DNA of 64,000 bases from Sciscionella sediminilitoris (GCF_000737195.2 NZ_JALM01000016.1:160817-224816); one strand, 5' to 3'; positions 32,829-41,239 are shown, counted from the first letter of the stretch. Program-made: numbers and translations. The notes: a model not told the origin generated them from the sequence alone.

Positions 32829-33452
32829 ATGCCGCTGCCCAACCGCGTCACGCCGTACGGGGAGATCGTGCGCGCCCCGGAACGGGGCACGCTGCTCGGC
32901 AACCGCGGGCGGCTGCACCGGATCACCCCCGATGGCGATCCCGAGCTCGTCCGCAGCCACCGCACCCGGAACTGGCTCGCCTGCCTGCTCGAGTTCAACG
33001 GGCGGCGGCGCACCGTCATGGGGCCGCGTTCCTATACCGAGCTGTTCTTCCTGGACGAAGTCACGGCGCTGGCCGCGGGGCACCGGCCGTGCGCCGAATG
33101 CCGCAACCGGGACCTCGGCCGGTTCAAGCGTGCCGTGGGCCTGACCGCGGCCGCGCAGGTCGACCAGTGCCTCGCCGCGGACCGGATGACCGCACAGGGC
33201 ACCCAGCGCACCCGGCCGATGGCCTTCGCCGAACTGCCCGAGGGCGCGCTGTTCGACTGGCAGGGCGCACCCTGGCTGCGCTGGCACGGGGACGTGCTGC
33301 GGTGGAGCCTCGGCGGCTACCGGGAACGGTGCGCCGATTCCCTGGCGCCCGCCGAGGTCACCGTGCTCACCCCGCTGCTCACCGTGCGGGCGCTGCGCGC
33401 GGGCTATGTCCCCGGCGTGCACCCCAGCGCGGAGGAACTCAGTCGATCTTGA
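32829..33452 (+). CDS. conserved hypothetical protein with C-x-x-C motif
   Basis: A 207-aa cytosolic protein of a family seen in actinobacteria but with no function known to me. The conserved core is MGPRSYTELFFLDEVTALAAGHRPCAECRNRD (two Cys, possible metal or redox site), and the end is GYVPGVHPSAEEL. There are no membrane segments or signal peptide. ATG 32829 has GGAGCGAGG 8 bases away and is preferred over the in-frame GTG 9 bases earlier. Its last 14 bases overlap the convergent ABM gene. Confidence 0.75.
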   Translation: MPLPNRVTPYGEIVRAPERGTLLGNRGRLHRITPDGDPELVRSHRTRNWLACLLEFNGRRRTVMGPRSYTELFFLDEVTALAAGHRPCAECRNRDLGRFKRAVGLTAAAQVDQCLAADRMTAQGTQRTRPMAFAELPEGALFDWQGAPWLRWHGDVLRWSLGGYRERCADSLAPAEVTVLTPLLTVRALRAGYVPGVHPSAEELSRS

Positions 33453-33762
33453 GCTCGCCCATCTCGCTCCACCAGGTGGCGCCCTCGATCTTGGTGCTGA
33501 CGATGTCCGGGGTCCGGCTCACCATGGGGCGCATGGTTTCCAGGCCCGCCCGGAAGTGCTCCGAGTTCACGTGTGCCTCGGCCGCGTCATCGGCGAACGC
33601 CTCGACGAGCACGAAGGTGTTCTCCTCCTCGACGCTGCGCGACCACTCGAACCACAGGTTGCCCGGTTCCGCCCGGGTGGCCTTGGTGAACGCGTCCACG
33701 CTGTCCAGCCAGGTGTCCGTGTACTCGGCCTTGACCCGGAATTTGACCACGATGAAAATCAT
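33439..33762 (-). CDS. ABM-fold putative quinol monooxygenase
   Basis: A 107-aa antibiotic-biosynthesis-monooxygenase-fold protein (YgiN-like). It has VVKFRVKAEYTDTWLDSV, GNLWFEWSRSVEEENTFVLVEAFADDAAEAHVNSEHF, with the typical His in HVNSEHF. Such dimeric ferredoxin-like proteins oxidise quinols or bind heme. It lies downstream of the MarR gene on the same strand (23-base gap) and may be cotranscribed with it. The MarR gene borders the hydroxyarylate decarboxylase operon. Confidence 0.85.
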   Translation of the reverse strand: MIFIVVKFRVKAEYTDTWLDSVDAFTKATRAEPGNLWFEWSRSVEEENTFVLVEAFADDAAEAHVNSEHFRAGLETMRPMVSRTPDIVSTKIEGATWWSEMGELKID

Positions 33763-33785
33763 CGCCCCAGTTTAGGCGGCCCGGT

Positions 33786-34199
33786 CTAGGTGGCGCCGCC
33801 CGCCAGCCTGCCGAGCAGCTCGCGCAGCTGCTCGCGCTCCGTGGAACTCAGCCGGGACAGCAGCGCCTCGTCCACCCCGTCGGCGAGCACCTTGTGCGCC
33901 CGCAGCGCCTGTTCGCCCACCGAGGTCAGCCACACCGTCCGCCTCCGGCGATCGGCCCCGATCTCCCTGCTGATCAGCCCGCGCTGTTCGAGCCGCAGCA
34001 GCAGGCTGGTGAGGGTGGCCTTGTCGATGGCGGCCCGTTCCCCCGCGGTGGCCTGGTCGAGCCCCGGTTCCGCGGCGAGCACGGTCAGCACCGCGTACTG
34101 CGGTTTGGTCAGCTCGCCGAGCGTGGCCTGCCAGCGAGCCGCGTGCTCCTGCATCACGCGGCGCATGAGATGGAATACCGCTTCCTCGATCGCGGCCAT
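33786..34199 (-). CDS. MarR-family regulator
   Basis: A 137-aa MarR winged-HTH protein. The recognition region is AGERAAIDKATLTSLLLRLEQRGLISRE (about 52-79) and the wing is ADRRRRTVWLT. Phenolic ligands usually release such proteins from DNA. It is divergent from ubiX, and a perfect 20-base palindrome lies between the two, so it likely controls the decarboxylase operon in response to hydroxyaromatic acids (inference). Confidence 0.9.
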   Translation of the reverse strand: MAAIEEAVFHLMRRVMQEHAARWQATLGELTKPQYAVLTVLAAEPGLDQATAGERAAIDKATLTSLLLRLEQRGLISREIGADRRRRTVWLTSVGEQALRAHKVLADGVDEALLSRLSSTEREQLRELLGRLAGGAT

Positions 34200-34222
34200 G
34201 GGAGCATGGTAGTCTGTGATAG

Positions 34223-34242
34223 TTAGTTCGTATACGAACTAA
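34223..34242. promoter_or_regulatory. perfect 20-base palindrome, MarR operator
   Basis: TTAGTTCGTA followed by TACGAACTAA is fully self-complementary. It lies 23 bases before the MarR start on one side and 46 bases before the ubiX start on the other. Size and symmetry fit a MarR-family site that represses both directions. Confidence 0.75.
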
Positions 34243-34243
34243 T

Positions 34244-34266
34244 CCGCCGAGTTTTGACATCGGCGG
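34244..34266 (+). promoter_or_regulatory. hairpin in the ubiX 5' leader
   Basis: CCGCCGA and TCGGCGG can pair as a 7-bp stem around a 9-base loop, just after the MarR palindrome and before the ubiX Shine-Dalgarno. No U-tract follows, so it is not a plain terminator. It could stabilise the transcript. Confidence 0.35.
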
Positions 34267-34288
34267 AAAGGCGACCGTGGGAGCCACG

Positions 34289-34855
34289 ATGCGACTGGTC
34301 ATCGGGATCACCGGCGCGACGGGTGCCCCGTTCGGCATCCGCCTGCTCGAGACCCTGCGCGAACTGCCCGATGTGCAGACCCATCTGGTACTCAGCCGGT
34401 GGGCGCGCACCACCATCGAACTCGAGACCCCGTACCGGGTCGGTCAGGTGCGCGAACTCGCGGATGTGTCCTACGGGCCCGGGGATCAGTCGGCCGTGAT
34501 CTGCTCGGGATCGTTTCGCACCGATGGGATGATCGTGGCTCCGTGCAGCATGAAGACCCTCGCCGGGATCCGTACGGGCTACGCCGACGGACTGATCGGG
34601 CGCGCCGCGGATGTGGTGCTCAAGGAACGGCGCAGGCTCGTGCTCGTGCCGAGGGAGACCCCGCTGCACGAGATCCACCTGGAGAACATGCTCGCCCTCT
34701 CCCGCATGGGAACCGTGATCCTGCCGCCCATGCCCGCCTTCTACAACGCCCCGGAGACGATCGAGGACATGGTGGACCACGTGGTCACCAGGGTGCTCGA
34801 CCAGTTCGACCTTCCCGCGCCGAACGCCGCGCGCTGGACCGGACTACCGCGATAA
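34289..34855 (+). CDS. vdcB: UbiX-like flavin prenyltransferase, decarboxylase subunit B
   Basis: A 188-aa UbiX/Pad1-type protein. It has the FMN-binding start RLVIGITGATGAPFGIRLLE, the CSMKTLAGI block, and LVLVPRETPLHEIHLENM with the conserved PRET. It makes the prenylated FMN used by the UbiD partner encoded 13 bases downstream. Of two in-frame starts, ATG 34289 (GGGAG, 5-base spacing) is preferred over GTG 34277. The three-gene set with ubiD and a small zinc protein equals VdcBCD/BsdBCD hydroxyarylic acid decarboxylases. Confidence 0.88.
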   Translation: MRLVIGITGATGAPFGIRLLETLRELPDVQTHLVLSRWARTTIELETPYRVGQVRELADVSYGPGDQSAVICSGSFRTDGMIVAPCSMKTLAGIRTGYADGLIGRAADVVLKERRRLVLVPRETPLHEIHLENMLALSRMGTVILPPMPAFYNAPETIEDMVDHVVTRVLDQFDLPAPNAARWTGLPR

Positions 34856-34868
34856 GGAGTGAGCACCC

Positions 34869-36299
34869 ATGGCATACGACGATCTGCGGTCCTTCCTCGA
34901 CACCCTCGACCGGGAGGGCCAGCTGCTGCGGGTCGGCGAGCGTGTCGACCCCGAACCTGATCTGGCCGCAGCGGCGAACGCCGCGGCCCGCCTCGGGGAT
35001 ACCGCGCCCGCGCTGCACTTCGACAACATCACCGGATTCACCGGGGCACGGGTCGCGGCGAACGTGCACGGTTCCTGGGCCAACCACGCGCTCGCGCTCG
35101 GACTGCCGAAAACAACTGGGATCCGGGAACAGGTCGAGGAGTTCGTCCGCCGCTGGGACCGGTTCCCCGTTCCGGTGGAACGGCGCGCCGATCCGCCGTG
35201 GGCCACCCACGTGCTCGAGGGCGAGGATGTGGACCTGTTCCAGGTGCTGCCGCTGCACCGGCTCAACGAGGGCGACGGCGGTTTCTATCTGGACAAGGCC
35301 GCGGTGATCTCCCGCGATCCCGAGGATCCTGAGCACTTCGGCAAGCAGAACCTCGGCGTGTACCGGATGCAGGTCAAGGGAAAGGCGCGGCTCGGTCTGC
35401 AACCGGTGCCCATGCACGACATCGCGCTGCATCTCGGCAAGGCGGAGGAACGCGGCGAGGATCTCCCGGTCGCGATCGCCATCGGCAACGAACCGGTGAT
35501 CTCGATCGTGGCCGCCACCCCGATGGCCTACGACCAGAGCGAGTACGAGATGGCCGGTGCCCTGCGCGGGGAACCGGCCCCGGTGAGCACCGGAGGACTG
35601 ACCGGGCTGGACATCCCGTGGGGCGCCGAGGTGGTGCTGGAGGGGGTCGTGCTGGGCAGGGAACGCGAGATCGAGGGCCCGTTCGGCGAATTCACCGGGC
35701 ACTACTCCGGAGGACGGCGGATGCCGGTGATCCGGGTGGACCGGATCTCCTACCGCACCGATCCGGTGTTCGAGACGCTCTACCTCGGCATGCCGTGGAC
35801 CGAGGTGGACTACCTGATCGCGGCGAACACCTGCGTCCCGGTCTACCAGCAGCTCAAGGCCGAGTTCCCGGAAGTGCGGGCGGTCAACGCGATGTACACG
35901 CACGGCCTGCTGGCGATCATCTCCACCAGGCAGCGGTACGGCGGTTTCGCCAAGGCCGTCGGGATGCGCGCCATGACCACACCGCACGGCCTCGGTTACA
36001 TCAAGACCGCGATCATGGTCGACGAGGATGTGGATCCCTTCGATCTGCCGCAGGTGATGTGGGCGCTGTCCACGAAGATGAACCCGGCAGGCGATCTGGT
36101 GAACATCCCGAACCTCCCGGTGCTCTCCCTCGATCCGGGTTCCCAGCCCGCCGGGATCACGAACAAGATGATCCTGGACGCGACCACCCCCGTCCCGCCC
36201 GACGACCGCGGCCATTTCGGCCAGCCGGTGCAGGACCTTCCGGAGACCGCGGACTGGATCAGCAAGCTGGCCGCACTGCGAGAGGAGAATCCGCGATGA
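34869..36299 (+). CDS. vdcC: UbiD-family hydroxyarylic acid decarboxylase, subunit C
   Basis: A 476-aa UbiD-type decarboxylase. The catalytic E-R-E network is represented by EGPFGEFTGHYSGG and a preceding Arg region; metal/prFMN contacts lie in NLGVYRMQVKGKARLGL. It removes the carboxylate from 4-hydroxybenzoate- or vanillate-like acids with prenyl-FMN and no O2. Exact substrate unknown. AAGGAGTGAG precedes ATG 34869. The stop overlaps the vdcD start (ATGA), so the products are probably made together. Confidence 0.9.
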   Translation: MAYDDLRSFLDTLDREGQLLRVGERVDPEPDLAAAANAAARLGDTAPALHFDNITGFTGARVAANVHGSWANHALALGLPKTTGIREQVEEFVRRWDRFPVPVERRADPPWATHVLEGEDVDLFQVLPLHRLNEGDGGFYLDKAAVISRDPEDPEHFGKQNLGVYRMQVKGKARLGLQPVPMHDIALHLGKAEERGEDLPVAIAIGNEPVISIVAATPMAYDQSEYEMAGALRGEPAPVSTGGLTGLDIPWGAEVVLEGVVLGREREIEGPFGEFTGHYSGGRRMPVIRVDRISYRTDPVFETLYLGMPWTEVDYLIAANTCVPVYQQLKAEFPEVRAVNAMYTHGLLAIISTRQRYGGFAKAVGMRAMTTPHGLGYIKTAIMVDEDVDPFDLPQVMWALSTKMNPAGDLVNIPNLPVLSLDPGSQPAGITNKMILDATTPVPPDDRGHFGQPVQDLPETADWISKLAALREENPR

Positions 36300-36526
36300 C
36301 CTGTCCACGTTGCGCAGAGCAGAGGATCGAACGGCTCGCCGTCTCCCCCGTTCCCGGGGCTTGGGAGGTGTACTGCTGTGCCCGCTGCGGGTACAGCTGG
36401 CGCAGCTCCGAACCGGCCCGGCGCACGGACCCGGAGCAGTATCCCGAGCGGTTCCGGCTCACCGCGGAGGACATCGCCGCGGCCACCGAGGTTCCCGCGA
36501 TCCCGCCGTTGCGGGGCCGGTCATGA
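36296..36526 (+). CDS. vdcD: VdcD-like decarboxylase subunit D, zinc ribbon
   Basis: A 76-aa small subunit. Two C-x-x-C pairs, CPRCAEQRIERL and CCARCGYSWRS, form a zinc ribbon. The tail WRSSEPARRTDPEQYPERFRL is characteristic of VdcD/BsdD. The ATG overlaps the ubiD stop, and its own stop overlaps the next ATG. Its exact role in the decarboxylase is unclear, but it is required in known systems. Confidence 0.85.
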   Translation: MTCPRCAEQRIERLAVSPVPGAWEVYCCARCGYSWRSSEPARRTDPEQYPERFRLTAEDIAAATEVPAIPPLRGRS

Positions 36527-36777
36527 ACGACACCCTGATGTGGGAGGTGCGCGCCAGCGAGGGCAACCGGGACGCGCTGCTGGCCTGGGTGCGGGACACC
36601 GGCCTGCCCGCGGTCACCGCGAGCCCCGGTTTTCTCGACGCGCGCATCTACCTCGGCGGACAGGACCGGGTCGTGGTGATCGCGCACTGGTCCGGTGAAC
36701 CCGTACGGTTACCGGATCCGCCGCAGGAATGGCTCGCCCGGCCGATAGCGCAGTGGCCGTTTCAGCGGTATAGCTGA
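36523..36777 (+). CDS. small ABM-fold-like protein coupled to vdcD
   Basis: An 84-aa protein with a ferredoxin-like ABM pattern: MWEVRASEGNRDALLAWV, a SPGFLDARIYLGGQDRVVVIAHW strand-turn-strand. No catalytic set can be assigned. It starts in the stop of vdcD (ATGA), so it is almost surely cotranslated with the decarboxylase. This fourth gene is not part of the textbook VdcBCD set. It could protect or recycle quinol/phenol products or bind heme (inference). Confidence 0.65.
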   Translation: MNDTLMWEVRASEGNRDALLAWVRDTGLPAVTASPGFLDARIYLGGQDRVVVIAHWSGEPVRLPDPPQEWLARPIAQWPFQRYS

Positions 36778-36781
36778 AACG

Positions 36782-37711
36782 GTGCGCGTGTTCGTGACCG
36801 GGGCGACCGGGGCCATCGGCGGTCATGCCGTCCCCGCGCTGGTGCGCGCCGGTCACGAGGTCACCGCGCTGGCCAGGTCCGGGCAGAAGGCCGCAGTACT
36901 CGCCGATCAGGGCGCGCACCCGGTATCGGTCTCGCTGTTCGACGCCCGCGCCCTCGCCACGGCGTTCAGCGGTATGGACGCGGTAGTCAACCTCGCCTCC
37001 GCGATGCCGAGCACGCTGCGGTTCCCGCTCTACCGCGCCTGGCAGGAGACCGAACGGGTGCGCACCGAGGGTTCTGCCGCCGTGGCCGAGGCGGCCCGCA
37101 CCGCCGGGGTCGGCAGGCTCGTGCAGGAATCGGTCGCGATGCTGTACCGGCCGGGCGGGTCCACCTGGATCCGCGAGGACTGGCCACTGGACGAATACCC
37201 GCAGACCCGGGGGAACCTGGCCGCCGAGGCGAGCGCCCGCCGGTTCACCGCAGCCGGCGGCATCGGAACCGTGCTGCGCCTCGGCCTGTTCTACGGACCG
37301 GGCGCCGCGCATGCCGAGCAGCTCTATGCCCTGGCCCGGAAGCGGATCGGGGTGCGGTTCGGGCCGCCGGGGAACTACCTCTCGCTCATCCACCTCGCCG
37401 ACGCGGCACGAGCGGTGGTCGCCGCGCTGACGGCTCCGGCGGGGCCGTTCAACGTGGTCGACGACGAACCACTGACCCAGCGCGCACAGCTGGCCGCGCT
37501 CGCCACCGCGGCCGGTCGCACTCCGCTGCTGCGCGGTCCGGGACGGGCCGGGCTGCTGCTCGGTTCCCGGCTGACCTCACTGACCCGCTCACTGCGGGTC
37601 AGCAACGCCGCATTCCGCGCGGAGACCGGCTGGGCGCCGCGCTATCCCAGTGCCCGGGCGGGATGGCTGGCCACGGCCGCGGTACTGGAGCAGCGAATTA
37701 GGCAAGACTGA
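36782..37711 (+). CDS. NAD-dependent epimerase/dehydratase family protein
   Basis: A 309-aa extended SDR. The nucleotide motif is RVFVTGATGAIGGHAVPAL (2-20). The Y-x-x-x-K is absent in a clear form: YPQTRGNLAAE stands at the expected place, so it may bind NAD(P) without epimerase activity. LRLGLFYGPGAAHAEQ and LIHLADAARAVVAAL follow, as in the family. The GTG start at 36782 lies 4 bases after the previous stop, so it belongs to the vdc transcript. Substrate unknown. Confidence 0.8.
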   Translation: MRVFVTGATGAIGGHAVPALVRAGHEVTALARSGQKAAVLADQGAHPVSVSLFDARALATAFSGMDAVVNLASAMPSTLRFPLYRAWQETERVRTEGSAAVAEAARTAGVGRLVQESVAMLYRPGGSTWIREDWPLDEYPQTRGNLAAEASARRFTAAGGIGTVLRLGLFYGPGAAHAEQLYALARKRIGVRFGPPGNYLSLIHLADAARAVVAALTAPAGPFNVVDDEPLTQRAQLAALATAAGRTPLLRGPGRAGLLLGSRLTSLTRSLRVSNAAFRAETGWAPRYPSARAGWLATAAVLEQRIRQD

Positions 37712-37775
37712 CCCCAAAGAGCAGATTGACGATACAGTCGACGGTCGGACTCCGCGGCGCGATCAAGGAGTGGGT

Positions 37776-38543
37776 ATGGGGAACCTCAGCGGCAAGATCG
37801 CATTGGTCACCGGTAGCAGCCGGGGAATCGGACGAGGGATCGCCGAACGCCTGGCCAGGGACGGCGCCCTGGTCGGCGTGCACTACGGCAACAACGAGGC
37901 GGCCGCCAAGGAGACCGCCGCACTCATCTCGGCGGCAGGTGGCCGGGCCTTCATCGTCGGCGCGGAACTGGGCGTGCCCGGCGATATGGACACGCTCATG
38001 GCCGGACTGGTCGCCGGGCTCGAGGCGCACGGCGAGTCCGCGATCGACATCCTGGTGCACAACGCGGGACTCAACTTCATGGGCCGCTCGATCGAGGTGC
38101 TGACGCCCGAGGAGTTCGACCGGATGATCGCGGTCAACGTCAGGGCCCCGTTCTTCCTGACCCAGCGACTGCTGCCCCGGCTGCGCGAGGGCGGCCGGAT
38201 CATCAACATCTCCTCGGTCTCCACCCGGGTGGCCTCTTCCGGGGACAGCATCGGTTATCCGCTCAGCAAGGGCGCGCTCGATGTGTTCAGCCACGCACTG
38301 GCCAAATACCTCGGACCGCGGCGAATCACCGTCAACGCCGTGGGAGTGGGCTACACCGACACCGACATGACCGCCGAGGTGCTGGCCGATCCGGCACACG
38401 TCGAGCGCAATATCGGCAGAACCGCGCTCGGCCGCATCGGCCAGGTGCCGGATATCGCCGACGCGGTCGCCTTCCTCGCCTCCGACGAGGCCCGCTGGAT
38501 CACCGGGACCAAGCTCGATGTCAGCGGGGGCGTCGGACTCTGA
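37776..38543 (+). CDS. SDR family oxidoreductase
   Basis: A 255-aa FabG-like short-chain dehydrogenase: TGSSRGIGRGIAERLA (cofactor), LVHNAGLNF, ISSVSTRVASSGDS and Y-P-L-S-K (catalytic Tyr/Lys). The end, ITGTKLDVSGGVGL, is typical. AAGGAG precedes ATG 37776. A longer frame upstream overlaps the previous gene and has no family sequence. It is the last plus-strand gene before convergent ilvE, 3 bases away. Its job in the aromatic pathways is not clear. Confidence 0.88.
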   Translation: MGNLSGKIALVTGSSRGIGRGIAERLARDGALVGVHYGNNEAAAKETAALISAAGGRAFIVGAELGVPGDMDTLMAGLVAGLEAHGESAIDILVHNAGLNFMGRSIEVLTPEEFDRMIAVNVRAPFFLTQRLLPRLREGGRIINISSVSTRVASSGDSIGYPLSKGALDVFSHALAKYLGPRRITVNAVGVGYTDTDMTAEVLADPAHVERNIGRTALGRIGQVPDIADAVAFLASDEARWITGTKLDVSGGVGL

Positions 38544-38546
38544 GGT

Positions 38547-39629
38547 TCACGGAACCGGGTGCAGCCAGCCGTCCGGATCCTTGGCGCGGCCGTACTGGAT
38601 GTCGAGCAGGTGCTCGCGCAGGCCGAGCGTGGTCTTGCCCGGAACACCCGCACCCACGGTGAATTCCCCTTCCCTGCCCCGGAATCCGGTGATCGGGGTG
38701 ACCACGGCCGCGGTTCCGGCCGCGAACACCTCCGTGACGGTGCCCTCGCGGCAGCCCGTGCGCAGTTCGTCCAGCCCGATGGCCCGCTCGACCGGGGTGA
38801 GGCCGTGCTCCTCGGCGAGCGCGAGCAGGCTCGCCCGGGTGACGCCTTCGAGGATGGTGCCGAGTTCCGGGGTCACCAGCTTGCGGTCCGAGGTGACCAG
38901 GAAGATGTTCATGGTCCCGGATTCCTCGAGTTTGCTCCGGTCCGCCGCGTCCAGGTAGAGCACCTGATCGCAGCCGTGCTCCCGGGCTTCCTGTTGCGCG
39001 GCAAGGCTTCCCGCGTAGTTGCCACCGCACTTGGCCGCCCCGGTCCCGCCCTTGCCCGCGCGGGTGTACTCCTCGGTGATCCACAGCTGCACCCCGGAGT
39101 CGCCGGAGAAGTACCCGCTCGAAGGGCTGGCGATCACCGCGTAACGCGCCTCGGTGGCCGATCGGACGCCCAGGAACGCCTCGCTGGCGAACAGGTACGG
39201 GCGCAGATACAGGCTCTGTTCCCCTTCACCCGCGGGCACCCAGTCCGCGTCCGCGCGCACCAGCGCCTCGAGGCTGCGCACGAAGTCGGCCTCGTCGAGC
39301 GGCGGAAGGGCCAGCCGTCGCGCGGAATCGGTGAACCGGCGGGCATTGCGCCACGGACGGAACAACCGGATCCCGCCGTCCTCGTGCCGGTAGGCCTTGA
39401 GTCCTTCGAAGATCTCCTGCGCGTAGTGCAGTACTCCCGCGGCGGGGTGCAGGCTGAACGGGGCGAGCGCGGTCACCCGCCGGTCGTGCCAGCCCGTATC
39501 CGCGGTCCAACTCGCGACCGCCATGTGATCGGTGAAGTACGCACCGAAACCGGGATCGGCGAGAATGGCGGCGCGCCGGTCGGCCGGAGTCGGATCCGGA
39601 TGGGGCTCGAGCGGGAAATCGGCAGTCAT
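38547..39629 (-). CDS. ilvE: branched-chain amino acid aminotransferase
   Basis: A 360-aa class IV PLP aminotransferase. The Schiff-base Lys lies in GAAKCGGNYAGSLAAQ (about residue 200). Other family blocks are YAQEIFEGLKAYR, FRPWRNARRF, LYLRPYLFA and GTAAVVTPITGF. It catalyses the last step of Val/Leu/Ile synthesis and the first of their breakdown. Length is standard for the actinobacterial type. It is monocistronic as far as seen, lying downstream of paaE on the same strand with a small hairpin between. Confidence 0.92.
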   Translation of the reverse strand: MTADFPLEPHPDPTPADRRAAILADPGFGAYFTDHMAVASWTADTGWHDRRVTALAPFSLHPAAGVLHYAQEIFEGLKAYRHEDGGIRLFRPWRNARRFTDSARRLALPPLDEADFVRSLEALVRADADWVPAGEGEQSLYLRPYLFASEAFLGVRSATEARYAVIASPSSGYFSGDSGVQLWITEEYTRAGKGGTGAAKCGGNYAGSLAAQQEAREHGCDQVLYLDAADRSKLEESGTMNIFLVTSDRKLVTPELGTILEGVTRASLLALAEEHGLTPVERAIGLDELRTGCREGTVTEVFAAGTAAVVTPITGFRGREGEFTVGAGVPGKTTLGLREHLLDIQYGRAKDPDGWLHPVP

Positions 39630-39648
39630 GGTCCCGATTCTAGGCCGG

Positions 39649-39665
39649 GCCCGGGTTTTCCGGGC
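39649..39665 (-). terminator. small hairpin between paaE and ilvE
   Basis: GCCCGG and CCGGGC arms of 6 bp with a 5-base loop lie 13 bases past the paaE stop. On the minus strand there is no U-run, so termination would be weak. It may only mark the operon end. Confidence 0.3.
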
Positions 39666-39677
39666 TGTTGACAGTTC

Positions 39678-40730
39678 TCAAGCGTCGAAGTCCACGGTGA
39701 TCCGCTCGGATACCGGAAGCGACTGACAGGTCAGCACGAATCCCTGGTCGACCTCGGCCTCCTCCAATGCGAAATTGCGCCGCATGTCCACCTTGCCCTC
39801 GGTGACCTTCGCCCGGCAGGTACCGCACACCCCGCCCTTGCACGCGAACGGCAGATCCGGCCGGGCGCGCTGGGCACCGTCCAGGATCGGGCTGTCGTAC
39901 CCGATCGGCGCGGCGGTGGCGCGCCCGTCCAGCAGCACGGTCACCTCGCTCTGTGCCCCGTCCGGCTTCGGTTCCTCGTGCCGCACCGGGGCGGGCGGTT
40001 CGGCGTCCACATAGAACAGTTCCTGATGGATCCGTTCCTTGGGCGCTCCGGTCTCCAGCAGCAGCGCCCGGGCCTCGGTGACCATCTCGAACGGCCCGCA
40101 CAGCCACCAGTGGTCCACCTCGGCCGGGACGATCGCGAGCAGTTCGCGCAGTTTCTCCGCATCGAGGCGCCCGGTGAACAGTTCCGCCTCGCGGGGTTCC
40201 CTGGACAGCACATGCATCAGTTCGATGCGGGCCGGATAACGGTCCTTGAGGTCGGCGAGTTCATCGGCGAACATCACCGTCTCGGCGCGCCGGTTGCCGT
40301 AGAGCAGTGTCACGGTGCTCTCCGGATCCCGCAGCACCGTCGCGGCGATGGAGAGCACCGGGGTGATCCCGGAACCCGCCGCGATCAGCACATGATGACC
40401 GGGGCTGGCCAGATCCGGGGTGAACTTCCCGGTCGGCGCGCCCACCTCGATCTCCTCCCCCGGGCGCACCTCGTTGACCAGCCAGGTGGAGAACAGCCCC
40501 TCGGGCACCTCGCGCACACCGATGCGCGGCGCGGATCCGGCGGGTGCGCAGATCGAGTAGGAGCGCCGTTCCTCGCGGCCGTCCACGGTGCGCCGCAGCG
40601 TCAGCGACTGCCCGGCGCGGAAGGTGTAGGTCTCGCTCAGCTCCTCGGGCACCTCGAAGGTCACCGCGGCCGCGTCCCCGCACAGCCGGTCGATGCGCGC
40701 GACCTTGAGCGGATTGAACTCCCTGGCCAT
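39678..40730 (-). CDS. paaE: 1,2-phenylacetyl-CoA epoxidase reductase subunit PaaE
   Basis: A 350-aa ferredoxin-NADP-reductase-type protein with a C-terminal 2Fe-2S plant-type ferredoxin domain. FAD motif: RRSYSICAPAG. NADPH site: AAGSGITPVLSIA and WWLCGPFEMV. Cluster ligands: FACKGGVCGTCRAKV, with a fourth Cys in VLTCQSLPV. It delivers electrons to the PaaA diiron centre. Its ATG overlaps the paaD stop by one base. It is the last paa gene of the minus-strand operon. Confidence 0.93.
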   Translation of the reverse strand: MAREFNPLKVARIDRLCGDAAAVTFEVPEELSETYTFRAGQSLTLRRTVDGREERRSYSICAPAGSAPRIGVREVPEGLFSTWLVNEVRPGEEIEVGAPTGKFTPDLASPGHHVLIAAGSGITPVLSIAATVLRDPESTVTLLYGNRRAETVMFADELADLKDRYPARIELMHVLSREPREAELFTGRLDAEKLRELLAIVPAEVDHWWLCGPFEMVTEARALLLETGAPKERIHQELFYVDAEPPAPVRHEEPKPDGAQSEVTVLLDGRATAAPIGYDSPILDGAQRARPDLPFACKGGVCGTCRAKVTEGKVDMRRNFALEEAEVDQGFVLTCQSLPVSERITVDFDA

Positions 40731-41239
40731 CAGAACTCCTTGAAGTACTCGAACGGTTCGACACAGCTGCGGCAGCGATACAGCGCTTTGCACGCGGTCG
40801 CACCGAACCGGGACAGCTGCTCGGTGTCCGGCCCGCCGCAGTGGGGACAGCGCACCGCGCGCACCGGGGAGCCGAGGGTGAGCGGAACCGGTCCGCCTGC
40901 CCTGGCCGGTGCGGCGCCCGGCGGGGCGATCCCGGCCTCGGCGAGCCTGCGCCTGCCCGCGGCACTGATCCAGTCGCTGCTCCACGGCGGATCGAGCACG
41001 GTGCGCACCTCGACCTCGGCGAAACCCGCCGCACGCAAGGCATGCACCAGATCGTCGCGCATCGTGTCCATCGCCGGGCAGCCGCTGTAGGTCGGGGTGA
41101 TGGACACGATCACCCGTCCGTCGCATTCGGACACCTCGCGCAGCACGCCGAGATCGGCGAGGGTGAGCATCGGCAGCTCGGGATCGGTCACGGTGGCGGC
41201 GATCGCGTAGGCATCGCGCAGCGGGGTCACGGTGCTCAC
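40730..41239 (-). CDS. paaD: phenylacetyl-CoA epoxidase subunit PaaD
   Basis: A 169-aa DUF59/MIP18-type protein needed for maturation of the epoxidase. The N-terminus has VTDPELPMLTLADLGVLREV; TYSGCPAMDTM carries the conserved Cys. A C-terminal zinc ribbon has C-P-H-C and C-R-S-C pairs. GTG 41239 overlaps the paaC stop (GTGA) and follows GGAGGCGAG. Probable role: Fe-S or diiron cluster assembly. Confidence 0.9.
   Translation of the reverse strand: MSTVTPLRDAYAIAATVTDPELPMLTLADLGVLREVSECDGRVIVSITPTYSGCPAMDTMRDDLVHALRAAGFAEVEVRTVLDPPWSSDWISAAGRRRLAEAGIAPPGAAPARAGGPVPLTLGSPVRAVRCPHCGGPDTEQLSRFGATACKALYRCRSCVEPFEYFKEF

Noticed and set aside
33439..33452. Overlap of convergent genes as a sign of a wrong call
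   Set aside because: Both reading frames have clear family sequence to their ends; short 3' overlaps also occur at 6261, 52658, 56684 and 59421.
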